A stretch of DNA of 64,000 nt from Niebla homalea (GCA_019925105.1 JAHGAU010000006.1:186001-250000); one strand, 5' to 3'. Positions 35,258 to 46,424 are shown, counted from the first letter of the stretch. Numbers and translations are program-made. The notes: generated from the sequence alone by a model not told the origin.

Positions 35258-35506
35258 ATGTGCGAATGGGTGAAGCTCTACTACATTTTCTGTCCTCACA
35301 ATGTCCTCCAATTCCGGCCGTGTGACGCCGCTAGAGATACGAGAACGTATTGCGAGATTGAAAAACCCGGCAAAGATGAAGAAGAGACTGATCTGGAAGA
35401 TGTGTGAGTCCTCACCCAAATTAAGTCCTTGTGCTTGATTTGACGGCGTGCTGATTGACTTAGACCAATGGAGGACAAGTGTGGTAGGTCAATGTGCTCG
35501 AATTGA
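35258..35506 (+). CDS. Cys-motif family member C
   Basis: Two exons (35258-35403, 35464-35506; 60-nt intron with GTGAGT donor and TTAG acceptor) give 62 residues. The head is MCEWVKLYYIFCPHNV, with cysteines at 2, 12, 22 and 32. An acidic linker (KDEEETDLED) follows, and exon 2 adds PMEDKCGRSMCSN, a closing cysteine pair. Unspliced, the protein would stop one codon after the donor and lose the pair. Residue 4 is Trp and Tyr stands at 8-9, as in the relatives. There is an in-frame upstream extension to 35090, but its residues do not resemble any relative, and the Met-Cys start is shared by all five members. Confidence 0.62.
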
Positions 35507-35942
35507 CCGTATGTGCTTTTTTGATGAGATTGGTAGCGAGATGTCGCAAAGAAGGTAAAGAGAGGGAAGAGGAGCAGAGGGAGTAAGACGAGCATTCGTG
35601 AGGCAAATACTAGATCGAACCATGAAAGGAAGACGTTATGGGTCTCGTCGGAGAAAAGGAAAGGCATGGCGATTATATTGAGCTCACGAGTGGCATCATG
35701 TGAGGTAGTGGAGATTTACCGAGCATGTTGATGATGATCTCTCTGAAAAAGGATCAGGTAATACAGCTAGTTGGAGGAAGCAATTCTAATCAATCCGCGA
35801 TTTCTTTGCCACCGATCAGGACGCGAGGTGGCCCTCAAAATGTTGAATGTTTAGTGCTAGCTTTTACAGCATGTTCTGCTTTGATAGATGAGAGGAGCAA
35901 GTGCAGCCTTTAAAGGAGTGCCACCTTATGTAAGCGCTAAGC
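35507..35942. other. Convergent intergenic region
   Basis: Between member C (+) and the rhodopsin-fold gene (-). A 123-codon minus-strand frame (35296-35667) with one hydrophobic run overlaps member C. I do not consider it supported. Confidence 0.45.
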
Positions 35943-37033
35943 TCACCATGCTCTCCATCGAGGCTGTGGTATACTGTACCAGTCGTCTATGGGCACTCTA
36001 TGAGCTTGTGCATTGCTGATTTGGTCATCTGTCGATCTCCGATCCTGCACTCTATGTTGCTCCTGGATTTGCATGGACCTCTCCAACGTCTTTTGGTTCG
36101 CAATCGGCGGTCGATTGTCCGTCGTGTGACGTACTTGTTTTGACGAGCGATACAATGCGAAGATGGCAGGAACAGAGCAGGTGATGATACTTAGGAGGGC
36201 GCCCAACGCTGAGAGCATGCCGAGATAGCCTTTCGAGTAGGTATAGTCTGGTGAATCCACCAAATGTAGCGAATGGATGCGCAAGATGCTAATGATGAGG
36301 ACCCTAAGCCTCGTAAGTCCGATGTACTGTCCACGAATTTTTGCACGGAGAGACTCACACAGCCCCACCTGAAAGGACCAAAATTAACTTGATTTTCTGA
36401 TTAAGTGCCGTAGGCAGCTGCGCTACTGGCCTGACTGGCAATAGCAAGATAGCAAGGTCAAGTAGTAGTCCAAAGACTTCGAGAATGATGTAGGATATGA
36501 CTTGTCCGTGACAATTGCCTGCCACACTCGGGTCCCAGGCGGTTGATGGAGGGTGACAGATAAGAAAGCTTTCAAGAATTGTTCCGAGGCCATGAACCAA
36601 GCTGAATATTATCAATACCCAGGTACATAAGCGTACCCACCTTTCGATGAAGATACCTTTGAGAAAGATCAGGATCGATAATCGGAGCAGCATATTTATT
36701 AGGCCCCACATGCATTCATTGGCAAACACTGACTGCGTAGACAGTCAGGAACGTCATGAGCATGTCTAATATCCAGCTTACATGTGAAATCAAAGCAAGC
36801 TTTGTTGACGAGGTTTCGTTAAAATGCTTGTCCTCTCCTTCATCACCTACTGCCCAAGTAATCATCGCGACAAGTATGAAAGTCGCGAGTGACGCTCCAA
36901 GCAGCATGTAATCATCCATCCCCAATATATGTTTACTGTAACGATGATATATATGTGCGCCAATCGCAACAATACTGACTGGCGTGAATGTCCAGCTACA
37001 CACGATTGTCATTACTCCAAGATTCGAAAGCAT
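35943..37033 (-). CDS. Rhodopsin-fold fungal integral membrane protein
   Basis: Three exons (37033-36782, 36732-36359, 36309-35943) with two 49-nt introns give about 330 residues. The first intron has a GTAAGC donor, a CCTGAC branch and a GCAG acceptor; the second has a GTGAGT donor. Splicing yields a continuous set of seven hydrophobic segments, for example WTFTPVSIVAIGAHIY, YMLLGASLATFILVAMITW, ECMWGLINMLLRLSILIFL, ILEVFGLLLDLAILLLPV and MLSALGALLSIITCSVPAI. The order, the MDDY after the first helices and the polar C-tail match the fungal rhodopsin-like family (the PTH11-related group without a CFEM domain). These are receptor-like proteins of unknown ligand. Typical of expandable gene families in accessory regions. 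Confidence 0.78.
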
Positions 37034-37869
37034 TGTCGGTAAATCGGTCTGTCTACAAAAACAATTCAGAAAGTAGAGGGCTATTGGACTGCAATATGAA
37101 TGCCAGTTTTCTCTTGCACTGCCCCGTTACCAGCACATACGATTCTCTGCTCATCATCAGATACGGAGGCGAAGTAAAGCTCTTAGAGTCTTGCCGAACG
37201 ATGAGTGGCCGCCTCTCATGCACGCAAAACGCATCCAGCAAAGTCGGGCGCTGAAATAACGTCATCTTGCAGACCCGTACCTTTTCTGGCAGAAACCTGC
37301 CGAGTCATTGCTTTCAGGGTGAGAGATGCTCCTAAGATCTACCTATTCGAGCTTGGGGTTCCTGTTGGTTTATGGAGTAAGAAGCCACCGAAAAATTGAT
37401 TTCAAAAGACTTGGGGGTTGCGTAACAGGAAGGCATAGTGAGCCCTGGCAAGAGCATTTGCTAGCCTCTATGCCTGATTTTTGGGCCCGCGGGGAAGGAA
37501 TACATCTCAGCTAGAGCTGAGCCTCAGCCCTATCGGGGAGTATCTTGTTCCGCACGCTCACCTTATCTTTGCAACCCCACATACAGAGATAAGAATCAAC
37601 AACTTTTTACTGCACGCAATGAGCGCTGCTCTGAACAACTGGATCTTTGACTTTGTAGCGGTAGACCCTCAGGAGTCTGCTAGAGTGGGGCTGAGCACTG
37701 TCAACCATTGACCCTAGGTAGTCTCGCTTTTCTGAGCACGGTGATATTCTACCAAGCAAGAAGATCCTCGAGCACTGAGAGAATCGAGGGCGGAGGAATC
37801 TTTCTGAGGTCAAACGAATGAAAGGGAAATGTATAAGCGGCATTGCTTGACACCATACGTCAACGGATC
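37034..37869. promoter_or_regulatory. Divergent promoter region
   Basis: Separates the rhodopsin-fold gene (-) from the HET gene (+). Only short frames are seen. Confidence 0.4.
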
Positions 37870-40800
37870 ATGGATTTCCTACCCATCCCAGAGTCGTGTA
37901 AAGAGCGACAGTGGGAGGTGCCCTTGCTTGAACATTTCACCTACGATCCAGAGGGGTTTTCAAACTTCCTAGAAATGCCACAGGAAGTTGAGGATGACAA
38001 GATTTATATTTGCTCCAGGCTAGACTCGGAAACCAGGACGCACGATCGCGAGGGTTATTGTTGGCTTCAGCAATGCCTCTTTTTTGGGACACTAGCGGAA
38101 ATCTATGCGTTCATAAGGGCTCCTTTCCATGTTGAGGCCTTCTTACGAAAAAAGAGTGATGGCCTCTGGGTGGTAAGTTGATCTCAGAAACGTTCCTCCT
38201 TTCTCGTCAATATCTTGGGAGTACAAAATCTTGTCGAAGCCATCCTGATTTCAAGATTTACCCCACGTAGTAGATATCAGAAGTCTTTTCGATAATTCCG
38301 TATATGTCTTGGGGGGCTTTTATTGTCGAAGGCAGTGCTGACTCCGCGTTTACTAAGGTGACCACGGCTCATTTGCCTGAAGTCCTTTCCGCGGCTTATG
38401 ACACCCAGCTCGACTATTGCCGTCAGTTAGTCAAGGAACCTACGAGCTGGTTGAACCTGAATCTCTCCGATATTACCGATGAACTGCTAGGTGTCAATGG
38501 TCTACCGGGCTTCCCTGATGAGATAGCACGATTGACCCTCATCCGGAAGAGAGTAGTGGACTTCGTTCATCGTCTCGAATCTTCATTTGGATATCTTGGA
38601 CTAGACTTTGGTGACCTGGTCGGCCCCATAATGGTTTCCATTCATTGCCTTTCGGAATTCTTGAGTACAGTCGGGTCCCTCTTCATACCAATTAACCTGT
38701 GGCCGCTCGTTTACGATTCGCCCGTCGAAAATTGCTTTCTGCCCATGAACTACTATAAAGAGCATACAGCCGCAGCTGGTTGGTGTAGAAACAGGCTAGC
38801 TCGACTGTCGGGTCGGTATAGTCTCCCATCCTTGGTGTACATGGTGAGCCTTATGCCATCTTTTGAAGAGGTCTCCCATGCGCAGTGTTTGGGAGCTCGA
38901 TGCCTGGTTGAGCGACAAGTCAATCCAACTATCCCACGGCATGATGCCTATACCTGCTCGGGAATATGTGACAATTTTGTAAGTAGATATCAGCGATGTC
39001 TCTTTCAATTAGGTCAATGATTTACAGCTTTCATAACGTGAATAATAATATGCACTTAACGTTTCGTCCTACTCTGTGATTATCTCGGGACTGTTTCAAC
39101 CTTGAAAGTTATATCTCTACAAGATTGCAACGATCATGGGTATTGGGCGGAGCTAATATAAATGATGTTCTATCTGAGAGGGTGCAAGTGAGCTACGTAC
39201 AAGTGCGAGCTCCCCGGTATGTCGAATCGGGCAAATTCAATCTTTGGCCATCACTGTGATAAAGCTTCTTCCTATATGAGCAGGCCTCAGGAATGATTTA
39301 CGCGTTCCATCGATTTCTTACAAAATGAAGGGATTATATATAGCACTGCTGACTTTCCCGTGACTAAGCATATCGACATCACACGTCTTAACTTGATCGT
39401 TCAATCAAAGGCCCTGCCAGTAGTTGTTCGATGTGAAGATGGCACCTTCGATATGGTTTCCGGCGATTTTGACACTGCATATACTGCGGTCACACACGTT
39501 TGGTAAGCATGGATGAAGCGCTCTTCGGCATCTCTTTACTTGCTGAAAACTCTCTTCGATCGATCCCCCGGATATACCCTTATGCTCAAGCTGAAATTAT
39601 CGCATCCGGCTTATGGGTCCTAGGACGCATGGCCTGGGCAATTCGCAATCGAATGTAAGTAGAATATATAAAATACACGTTGTCTTTCTTTCGTAGAATT
39701 GCCAGGGTATTAATGTTGGGATGGCGATGCTGACCCTGTTTATCACTTAGATTGTTCCCCTCTGTCAGATGAGACGTCTCTCAAGTTTTGTTGAGAGCAT
39801 CACAGGTCCTGAACAAGCACGCGTTTGGATCGATACTCTATGTATACCTTCGACCGGGTCCACTAAAGTCCAAGCCATGGCGATGCTCCGAGACATCTAC
39901 GCAAGAGCGCGAAGAGTACTGCTCGTAGATCGGCGACTTTGTCAGGTTTCGAGGGCGGATGTCTACGAAAGAACTATTCAGTTCCTTTGTTCCGAATGGT
40001 TCAGTCGTCTGTGGACGTTTCAAGAAGGGCTTTTAGCTCCACAGCTCTTCATCCAGTTTGCTGATGGAGCAGTCGAGCTTGACTCCTTGGTCCCAAAAGA
40101 TATGGTGCAATCCGCTCTTCGGGGCCCATCATCACGTCGAGACGCAGTCTATTTGACCCATCTTGTGGTCGAGCTTACCTGGTGTCTAGATGAAAACTTG
40201 AGTGGACTCCGAAAACGGGTCTTGCATGATTATAGGGACACAGAGCAGAAGACTAAGCTTTTTTTTGACGTCGTAAAAAGTCTCCAGCATCGCTCTACAA
40301 CTGTGCCTACTGACGAAGCAATTTGTCTGGCAAATATCCTCAACGTCACAAGTAGGTAGATGTCAGAAGCATTCATTTCAATAGTATGGATGTTTTGGAA
40401 GCTCCGGATGATGTAAAGCAATGCCAGATCCGCAATCTATTTTTAAATTTACCTGGGCTCTGCATTGCACTCATAGAAGAGATCTGACTCCGCGCTGTGT
40501 CTACAAAAGCATTGCTAACACCAGCTTCTTCCTAGGCTCGGAATCCAAATCCTTGCCATCAATGGAACTAATTTATGAACACATCGACGTCCCAAGTGGT
40601 CTTATTTTCCACAAAGCTCGAAGGTTACCAAAACCCGGGTTTCGATGGGCACCAGCCACATTTTTAAATAGTCCTATTCCATTTGACTTTTCCGACGATG
40701 GTCTGGGACGCTTGCAGAAGGACGGCTTACTGATTCACAAATCTGGCTTCTTTCTGTTAGGAAGCTTACTATTTACACATGAATCGAATTGGATGCTACA

Positions 40801-41188
40801 GGCCAGGAAGAATCGTACAAAACGCAAGCTTAGATCTCGACAAGATGGACAGATAAAGGTATGCGGAAGCAAGCCTTCTCAGCTTCCAAACCATCTCGCA
40901 CTGTGGTATCCTGCTGTAAGAAGCACTGCTTTCCAGACTCGGACAAGGCGACTTCGAAATCCAGCAATCATCATGTCGGAGGTAGGAAATCGTGGAGCTC
41001 TGGTCAGTGGAGTAACTAAGCGCAACGGCGTTTGGGCTTGCAAATGGCAAACGACGGTTGAAGTCAACCGTGCCAGTGAAGAGTCCCCCGCATTCTTCGC
41101 AAGGCGTACAAACCAGCTCGGAGAATTCACAGAGCCGATTCCCTGTCCAGCGAGCGAGCTCACCATGGCAAGTTGGCTTGTTGACTAG
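37870..41188 (+). CDS. Large HET-domain protein, multi-exon
   Basis: A frame-consistent model has exons 37870-38172, 38274-38978, 39204-39216, 39331-39502, 39624-39654, 39751-40351 and 40536-41188, about 825 residues. The HET core is assembled across three exons: AYTAVTHVW, then THGLGNSQSN, then IVPLCQMRRLSSF and VWIDTLCIP. It continues with RLWTFQEGLLAPQLF. The last exon carries the usual follow-on segment GLIFHKARRLPKPGFRWAPATFL. The last intron has a GCTAAC branch site. The 13-nt exon at 39204 is the weak point; a GTCAAT donor at 39013 is the alternative. The first ATG in frame is used. HET proteins trigger cell death on non-self fusion; the partner of this one is unknown. Confidence 0.7.
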
Positions 41189-42663
41189 GCGATGAATTGG
41201 TCAACAGAAGCACTGAGATGTTTGTGGTTGGCTGGGCTCCCCAATGTTTGGAAAGTCAACGGCGCCCATGAAGATTGAACCACAGGAATGGAAATCGAAT
41301 TCTTGCGGTCTCTATATAGCTTTGATGATGTTCAGCCGGGATGAGACCTCTACACAAGTACCTTTCAACAAGGATTGTAGCCATATAGTGTGGGTGCATA
41401 TGGACCTTGCTTTCATTATGATTTCGCAAACCAAACTACCTGAGTAGTATTCTAACTCCGTTTCCACGTATATCCAGAGTCTGTGCGTACAACTCAGAAG
41501 CAATAAGGCAGTATCGACACTCCTAAACACGCCGGGAGAATGACTGAGAACACGTTGATTCATGCTCCCCTAATGATACATAATCCAGCCGGACCGAAAG
41601 CAATAGTACGGCAGCTAGGCAAACAAATGAGATAACGGCTGCAACGCACTTCTCACGACCCAAGCATCATCCACCTTCCCATCCGTAAGGCTCAAGCAAG
41701 GACGTAGAGGCATTATCCTACCATGCCTCTGCGTCCTTCACCCGAGTCATGAAGCGAGGCATCAGAGGTCTATTGTTCAATGCAGCAGATGAATCCTCAT
41801 GCGTGCAAGGAATCTCACAGATTCACCACATCATGAGATCTACAACTGTGTGGAAGAAGTTATGTGCGTGAGTTGCGGCAAAGACAGTCTTTCCGGCTTA
41901 CAAGCAGGCAATGCGAGCAAGATTGTTTTGGCGCGTGAATGTGCAATCAAGCAATGCTGGCCTTGGATATAAAGAGCGTTTTGGCACTCCTCATTTATTC
42001 TGACCTTGGAAAAAGTTCGGCTTGCATTGTTGCGCTTGGATCTGTTTGAGTATTACGGACAGCGTTGTTTGTCTCCCTCGGGTTCATCCTCGTTTTCAGT
42101 AGAAATTCGTTTGGCAGATATATATCAAGCAATGGAGGAGGTGGAGGATGGTAAATATATATCCAACAATGCGACTACGAGTTCTGTACAGATCAAGGAA
42201 GACGTTCAACATCATTGACAGCAATTATGTGATCAGGCGAATGTATTCGGTGTAAGTATCTATCTCCCATGTTGGGACATCTCGATTGCAAAGCTGTTCA
42301 TTGTCCACTCCATTCTACGAGGGTCGCACCATTTCCTTACGGATTCACCTGACATGTTAAGTGTGCTTTCGATTGGTGATGTCACTCTTCCTTCCAACCT
42401 ATTGATGTCTGTCCGACGTGAATTTGCTCTTTGTTTCAGGCCCTATTTCCGTCATGTGCCATGGCTGCTTGAAGTTTCATGTTCCGTATTTCTTTCTTCT
42501 CAATCCTCCGAAGTCTGACAATACTCAGCACATCACACTGATCAACATCCGCAAGACAGCTTGGTCCACCCTTTCAAGTCATCCACAAAGCTCTTCACGG
42601 CTGAGATCCAAATACAGTCTTCCACGCCAACTTTTTCGACATCACCACCACTAACCGCCAAAA
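41189..42663. other. Intergenic region
   Basis: No supported gene. A plus-strand frame from 42006 lacks an ATG. A 36-codon frame at 41862 starts MCVSCGKD but lacks the rest of the local cysteine motif. The last 200 bp are probably the leader of member D. Confidence 0.45.
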
Positions 42664-43138
42664 ATGTGCAACTGGTGGCTCAAGGTCTACATCCACTGCC
42701 CCTCATTATGCCGCCAGATAGCATATCGCCCCTGTCAAGACCGCATTGACAAATCTGCCCTCCCCGCACCGCCAGCTTGTCAGAAGCCAAACGTTCCGGA
42801 CTCGAAATGGCCCCTAAGGTACTCCTTCTTCCCCAAACTACTGTTCGTTCTCCATCACGGTGGCCGGAAGACTGACGGGTTTACTACCAGGACGTATGCG
42901 TCCGGGAAATGCAGATGCGGTATGTGTTCGCCCAGCCAGCATCTGAAAATTCTGTGCTGATTTGACAGGTGCCATGGACACACCGCTCCAAGGTGACGAT
43001 GTCTCGCAAGATCCACCAGGTCCACCAGGAGAAGAAGAAGAAGAGAATTCAGTCTCATCAAGCCTATTGGGAGAGGCGTCTTCAAATGAGGAGGCCCCTT
43101 CAAAAGAGGAGGCCCCTTCGAATGAGGAGGCCCGTTGA
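42664..43138 (+). CDS. Cys-motif family member D, acidic repeat tail
   Basis: Three exons (42664-42818, 42891-42919, 42969-43138) give 117 residues. The head is MCNWWLKVYIHCPSLC, with further Cys at 24 and 39. The 29-nt middle exon encodes RTYASGKCRCG, the closing cysteine pair seen in the relatives. Both introns (72 and 49 nt) have good donors (GTACTC is the weaker, GTATGT) and CAG acceptors, the second preceded by GCTGA. The tail is acidic, with PPGPPGEEEEE and three imperfect copies of SNEEAP encoded by a 24-bp repeat. Reading through the first donor instead gives 98 residues without the acidic tail. No signal peptide. Function unknown. Confidence 0.6.
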
Positions 43139-43979
43139 TAAAGGATGAGGGAGAGCAGACTTGACTGTCTGATCTCCTCAAATGTCTGGGGGCTAGCATC
43201 AGCATTGAGGGGACACTGCGTGCTTGAGGCGAGAAGGGTTGCCAGAATTTGAGATATGGTTGTCAAATTGGAATCAAGATTGATGAAGCGGCTGAGCGGC
43301 TGTCTAGAAGCGTCAGTTCTCGATGCGGATGAGCTAGCATGTATTGTCTGTTGGCTTCAGCCATGAATGATGACTAGAATGTTGGCCATGCTACATACCA
43401 TCTATGTCGTATAATGTCAAGCGGGCAGCGAGTTCAGCACAAGGTAACATTGAGTGATTGTCGCGGCTCCTCTTGTGTTTTGTGGTACCTAATGACACAC
43501 GGGCAATTCTGGCTACAAGAACCAGTTACACCGAAAGACGATGGCAAAAAAGTGTGTCATATCGAAAATCCTGGATTCATGGGACAACGGTCATTGTTAC
43601 AGGAAAGGTGTTGAAGATGTTTATCGACACACCCAATTGGGCCACCGTTAAATAAATATCACGTTCAGTCAAGCTATTCCTGTCAATTCTTGTCCTTCTC
43701 CCATCATCTCAAGAGATATTATCTGGACCATCTCACCTGGCTATCAAACTCCATCCCAAAGTCTTTTCAGGCACCGCCAACGTACAACCGCTGCCAGAAA
43801 CACCACGGTTATTGCTTACGGAGGCTGTCTTTCGTGCCATCATTCGGAGGCCATCTTCAAGTGGATCAAACTCATCTTAGAAGACCAGTGCAAGGCAGTA
43901 GGGGGACCAAAAGCATCGCCAAATCGTCTGCCCCTCGAAACGAAGGTCAAGTCTCTACAGGATCTCCCCATCACTGAAG
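43139..43979. other. Intergenic region
   Basis: No gene recognised. A 95-codon plus-strand frame ending just before member E has no family features and probably covers its leader. Confidence 0.45.
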
Positions 43980-45440
43980 ATGTGCCGCTTCGAGTATTTG
44001 TATTACCAGTGCTGTCCAAGGGATCCACAGTTCCCTTGCATACGGAAAAAATACGACCCATTCGTGATCCACTGTCAAGCCAGCCTTGACAATGTATACA
44101 TGGATCCACATGTGCCCGGGCGTCTGGAGGATATTCCCTGGATTCCCGTTCCTGGACCCTGCCTGTGTGAGGGCAGATTGACGGATTCACGCACGTACGC
44201 TCACGGGCCCAATGGAGATGGTAGCCTTGAAGGGCCGGATATGACCGTGCTTTTGGAGGTGATACGGAAAAGCAAAGTCTCGGCAGCAAGGAAGAAGTAC
44301 TTTCCCGATTGCCAAACTGAAGCGCCTGCAGCTGTATCGTCAACTGTGTTGCCAGAACAGCAAGCACAGTTGTTTAACGACATGCAGCGGAGAAACCTTG
44401 TCGGTAATTCAATGAGCCCTGGAGCGGCGGTACCGCAACTGCCTTCAATCCAACAACCTCGTGCTCCAAGTGGAGCGCAGCAGTACCTCCCGGTTATGAA
44501 TCAAGCAGGTTCTGGAGTAGTAGGGTCACAGATACCTATATACCGGCCAACCCTGGCAACTACCAGAACGCGGCGCCAGCAAGGGCAAATGCCTACAATG
44601 CAACGATCCCGTGCTCCAAGTGGAGCGCAGCAGCACCTCCCGTTATTGAATCAAGCAGGTTCTGGAGTAGTAGGGTCACAGATACCTACATACCGGCCAA
44701 CCCTGGCACCTACGCGAACGCGGCGCCAGCAACGGCAACATCCTGTACCCTGGCCGTCAACACTTGTCAGCCAAGCACGGCATTATCCAGAAGGGCGATC
44801 CTATTCGGGTAGTGATTGGGCTGGACACCCAACGCCCATCGCACAACAACAACCAATAGCAACCACCCATGATGCGATGGCCTGGTATAACTCCAACATC
44901 TTCCCACCTACCCAAGCCCCGGCTGTCCAACCTCTTTCGCGCCAGCCACCTCCGCCAGGTCGCTATGAACCCTACCCAATGCGGCAGCAACCTCCGCAGC
45001 CGCGCCAGCCTCCGCGCCTCGGCAGTCCTTTCGCGGCTGCAGGACCCAATGTACAGCTGGCGCAACAACAGCCTCAATCGCAGCCCCAGGGATACGTTTT
45101 TCCGTCACAAAATTACTTCGATTTGATCAATGAGACGGAGCAACGAAATGTGAGGCCTTCGGCTGCATCATCCCCGGCTCCTGGCGCTTCGACGTCCGCT
45201 CCCGCGCCCGCGACCTCTCGCTTGGACCCTCGGGCTTCCGTTTTCAAGCCCGCAACGAACATTGAAGCAGGCACTTCGATTGGAAGGACAACAGCTCCAG
45301 AGCCGCCTGCAATGTTGGGGGATTGGACGAGGAACCTAGGACATTATGTCCAGCCTCAGTTCAGAAATCAAGGGACAGGGGCCCCGTACGTCCAGCCCCA
45401 GTGGAAGAGACAGCCTGGAGCGTGGAAGAGAGGGGAGTAG
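43980..45440 (+). CDS. Cys-motif family member E, long Gln/Pro-rich tail
   Basis: Single exon, 486 residues. The head is MCRFEYLYYQCCPRDPQFPC, with further Cys at about residue 32 and a closing pair in PVPGPCLCEG near residue 60, the same order as in the four smaller neighbours. After about residue 115 the protein is Gln/Pro/Ser/Arg rich and surely disordered. It includes two 50-residue direct repeats (RAPSGAQQ, then NQAGSGVVGSQIP, then TRTRRQQ). There is no signal peptide and no membrane span. The tail could be a binding platform or a nuclear activation-like region; nothing proves either. The long uninterrupted frame makes it the best supported gene of the group. Confidence 0.75.
   Translation: MCRFEYLYYQCCPRDPQFPCIRKKYDPFVIHCQASLDNVYMDPHVPGRLEDIPWIPVPGPCLCEGRLTDSRTYAHGPNGDGSLEGPDMTVLLEVIRKSKVSAARKKYFPDCQTEAPAAVSSTVLPEQQAQLFNDMQRRNLVGNSMSPGAAVPQLPSIQQPRAPSGAQQYLPVMNQAGSGVVGSQIPIYRPTLATTRTRRQQGQMPTMQRSRAPSGAQQHLPLLNQAGSGVVGSQIPTYRPTLAPTRTRRQQRQHPVPWPSTLVSQARHYPEGRSYSGSDWAGHPTPIAQQQPIATTHDAMAWYNSNIFPPTQAPAVQPLSRQPPPPGRYEPYPMRQQPPQPRQPPRLGSPFAAAGPNVQLAQQQPQSQPQGYVFPSQNYFDLINETEQRNVRPSAASSPAPGASTSAPAPATSRLDPRASVFKPATNIEAGTSIGRTTAPEPPAMLGDWTRNLGHYVQPQFRNQGTGAPYVQPQWKRQPGAWKRGE
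44441..44740 (+). repeat. Tandem 150-bp duplication within a gene
   Basis: Two head-to-tail copies with a period of exactly 150 bp (GTGCTCCAAGTGGAGCGCAG begins at 44461 and again at 44611). They differ at scattered bases. The period is a multiple of three, so the frame is kept. Confidence 0.9.
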
Positions 45441-46424
45441 AGCCAAGTGACGAGAACCAAGGTGTAGCAACGGGGCAACAGCGATGAGGAAGGGTATCCA
45501 AGTGGCGGCAGTGAGACGTAATAGGACCACGAATCCGATGCTAGAACAATTAAAAGTGCTATTGAATGAAAGCTTATAAATGCAGTACCTTGATTGCCAT
45601 TAACACTTGCCTTCGTATGCCCGTTTTTGACCAGAATAAGGCTGAGACCGGCGGCCGCCCCATTTTACCCCTGATTTCCTGCCAAGCCCAGCACCTGAAA
45701 CATCCCGCATTGTCTTCTCGCCCGAGAAAAGAACAAAATAAAAAGAAAATCGGGGTGGGAGGGGGAGACTCCACTTCACCGAAAGTTAAACAAAGCCCAC
45801 AATTATCTTGCTTGGTAACGTTCGTAAAGATCAAGATTTATGTCACTACAAAAACGTGTTTCGAAAGGCGCAGTTTGTTGATCCCACCCCCCACGCAGGT
45901 TAGAGAAAGAAAGAAAAAGCAGGCAGGGGCTGGTGAAAAAAGAAAAGGCGGTGATGCGCGCAAGTGAATTAGACTAACCGCAGTTGTGCTACCTAACCCA
46001 GCTGAAGCTAATCCCGAACGAATCACAAATTGGGGAGCATTTTCCTGCTTGTACGCAATAGTGACTGGTGAGAAAGAATTTAGTGCCAAAAACCCACGAC
46101 AAAGTGCAACTTCATGCCATCCCGGTCAAAGGCACTTCTCACCTCTTGTCACTGCCGGCAGCTTCGTAGATCTGAACAGTGTCGCATGAATTGATCCATC
46201 ACGCTCTGGATATCTATAGTATATCTACAAGCTCATGGACTGCTTGTGCTCGTTCATCTAATCTTCTTCCAACACTTGGCCATTATCATCAATCTGGTAA
46301 CTGTCACGCCGCTAAGCAACTTCTACATCATAGCCATTCTGGCATCTCCCAGCCTTATCTCTGGAGGCCCACCAGGCTGGGACGCCTCTGAAGACTTAAG
46401 GAGGACAAGGCTCATTGCGCACCA
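45441..46424. other. Intergenic region, right edge of accessory island
   Basis: No gene recognised. An A-rich plus-strand patch lies near 45730-45760. The final 250 bp are the probable promoter of the kelch gene. Confidence 0.5.

Noticed and set aside
35296..35667. 123-codon minus-strand frame with a hydrophobic run
   Set aside because: Overlaps member C antisense. Only one membrane-like stretch, and no family resemblance.
40385..40440. Segment reading MDVLEAPDDVKQ as an extra HET exon
   Set aside because: It would need a 29-nt intron before it and a phase mismatch after it. The 184-nt intron with a GCTAAC branch fits better.
41862..41972. 36-codon frame starting MCVSCGKD as a sixth family member
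   Set aside because: It lacks the aromatic residue at position 4, the Tyr-x-Cys and the spacing of the others, and has no exon that would supply them.
42006..42218. 71-codon plus-strand frame
   Set aside because: It opens with TTG, has no upstream ATG or acceptor I trust, and no family features.
42418..42654. Frame containing MCHGCLKFHVPYFF
   Set aside because: Spacing of Cys and Tyr does not match the local family, and it overlaps the probable leader of member D.
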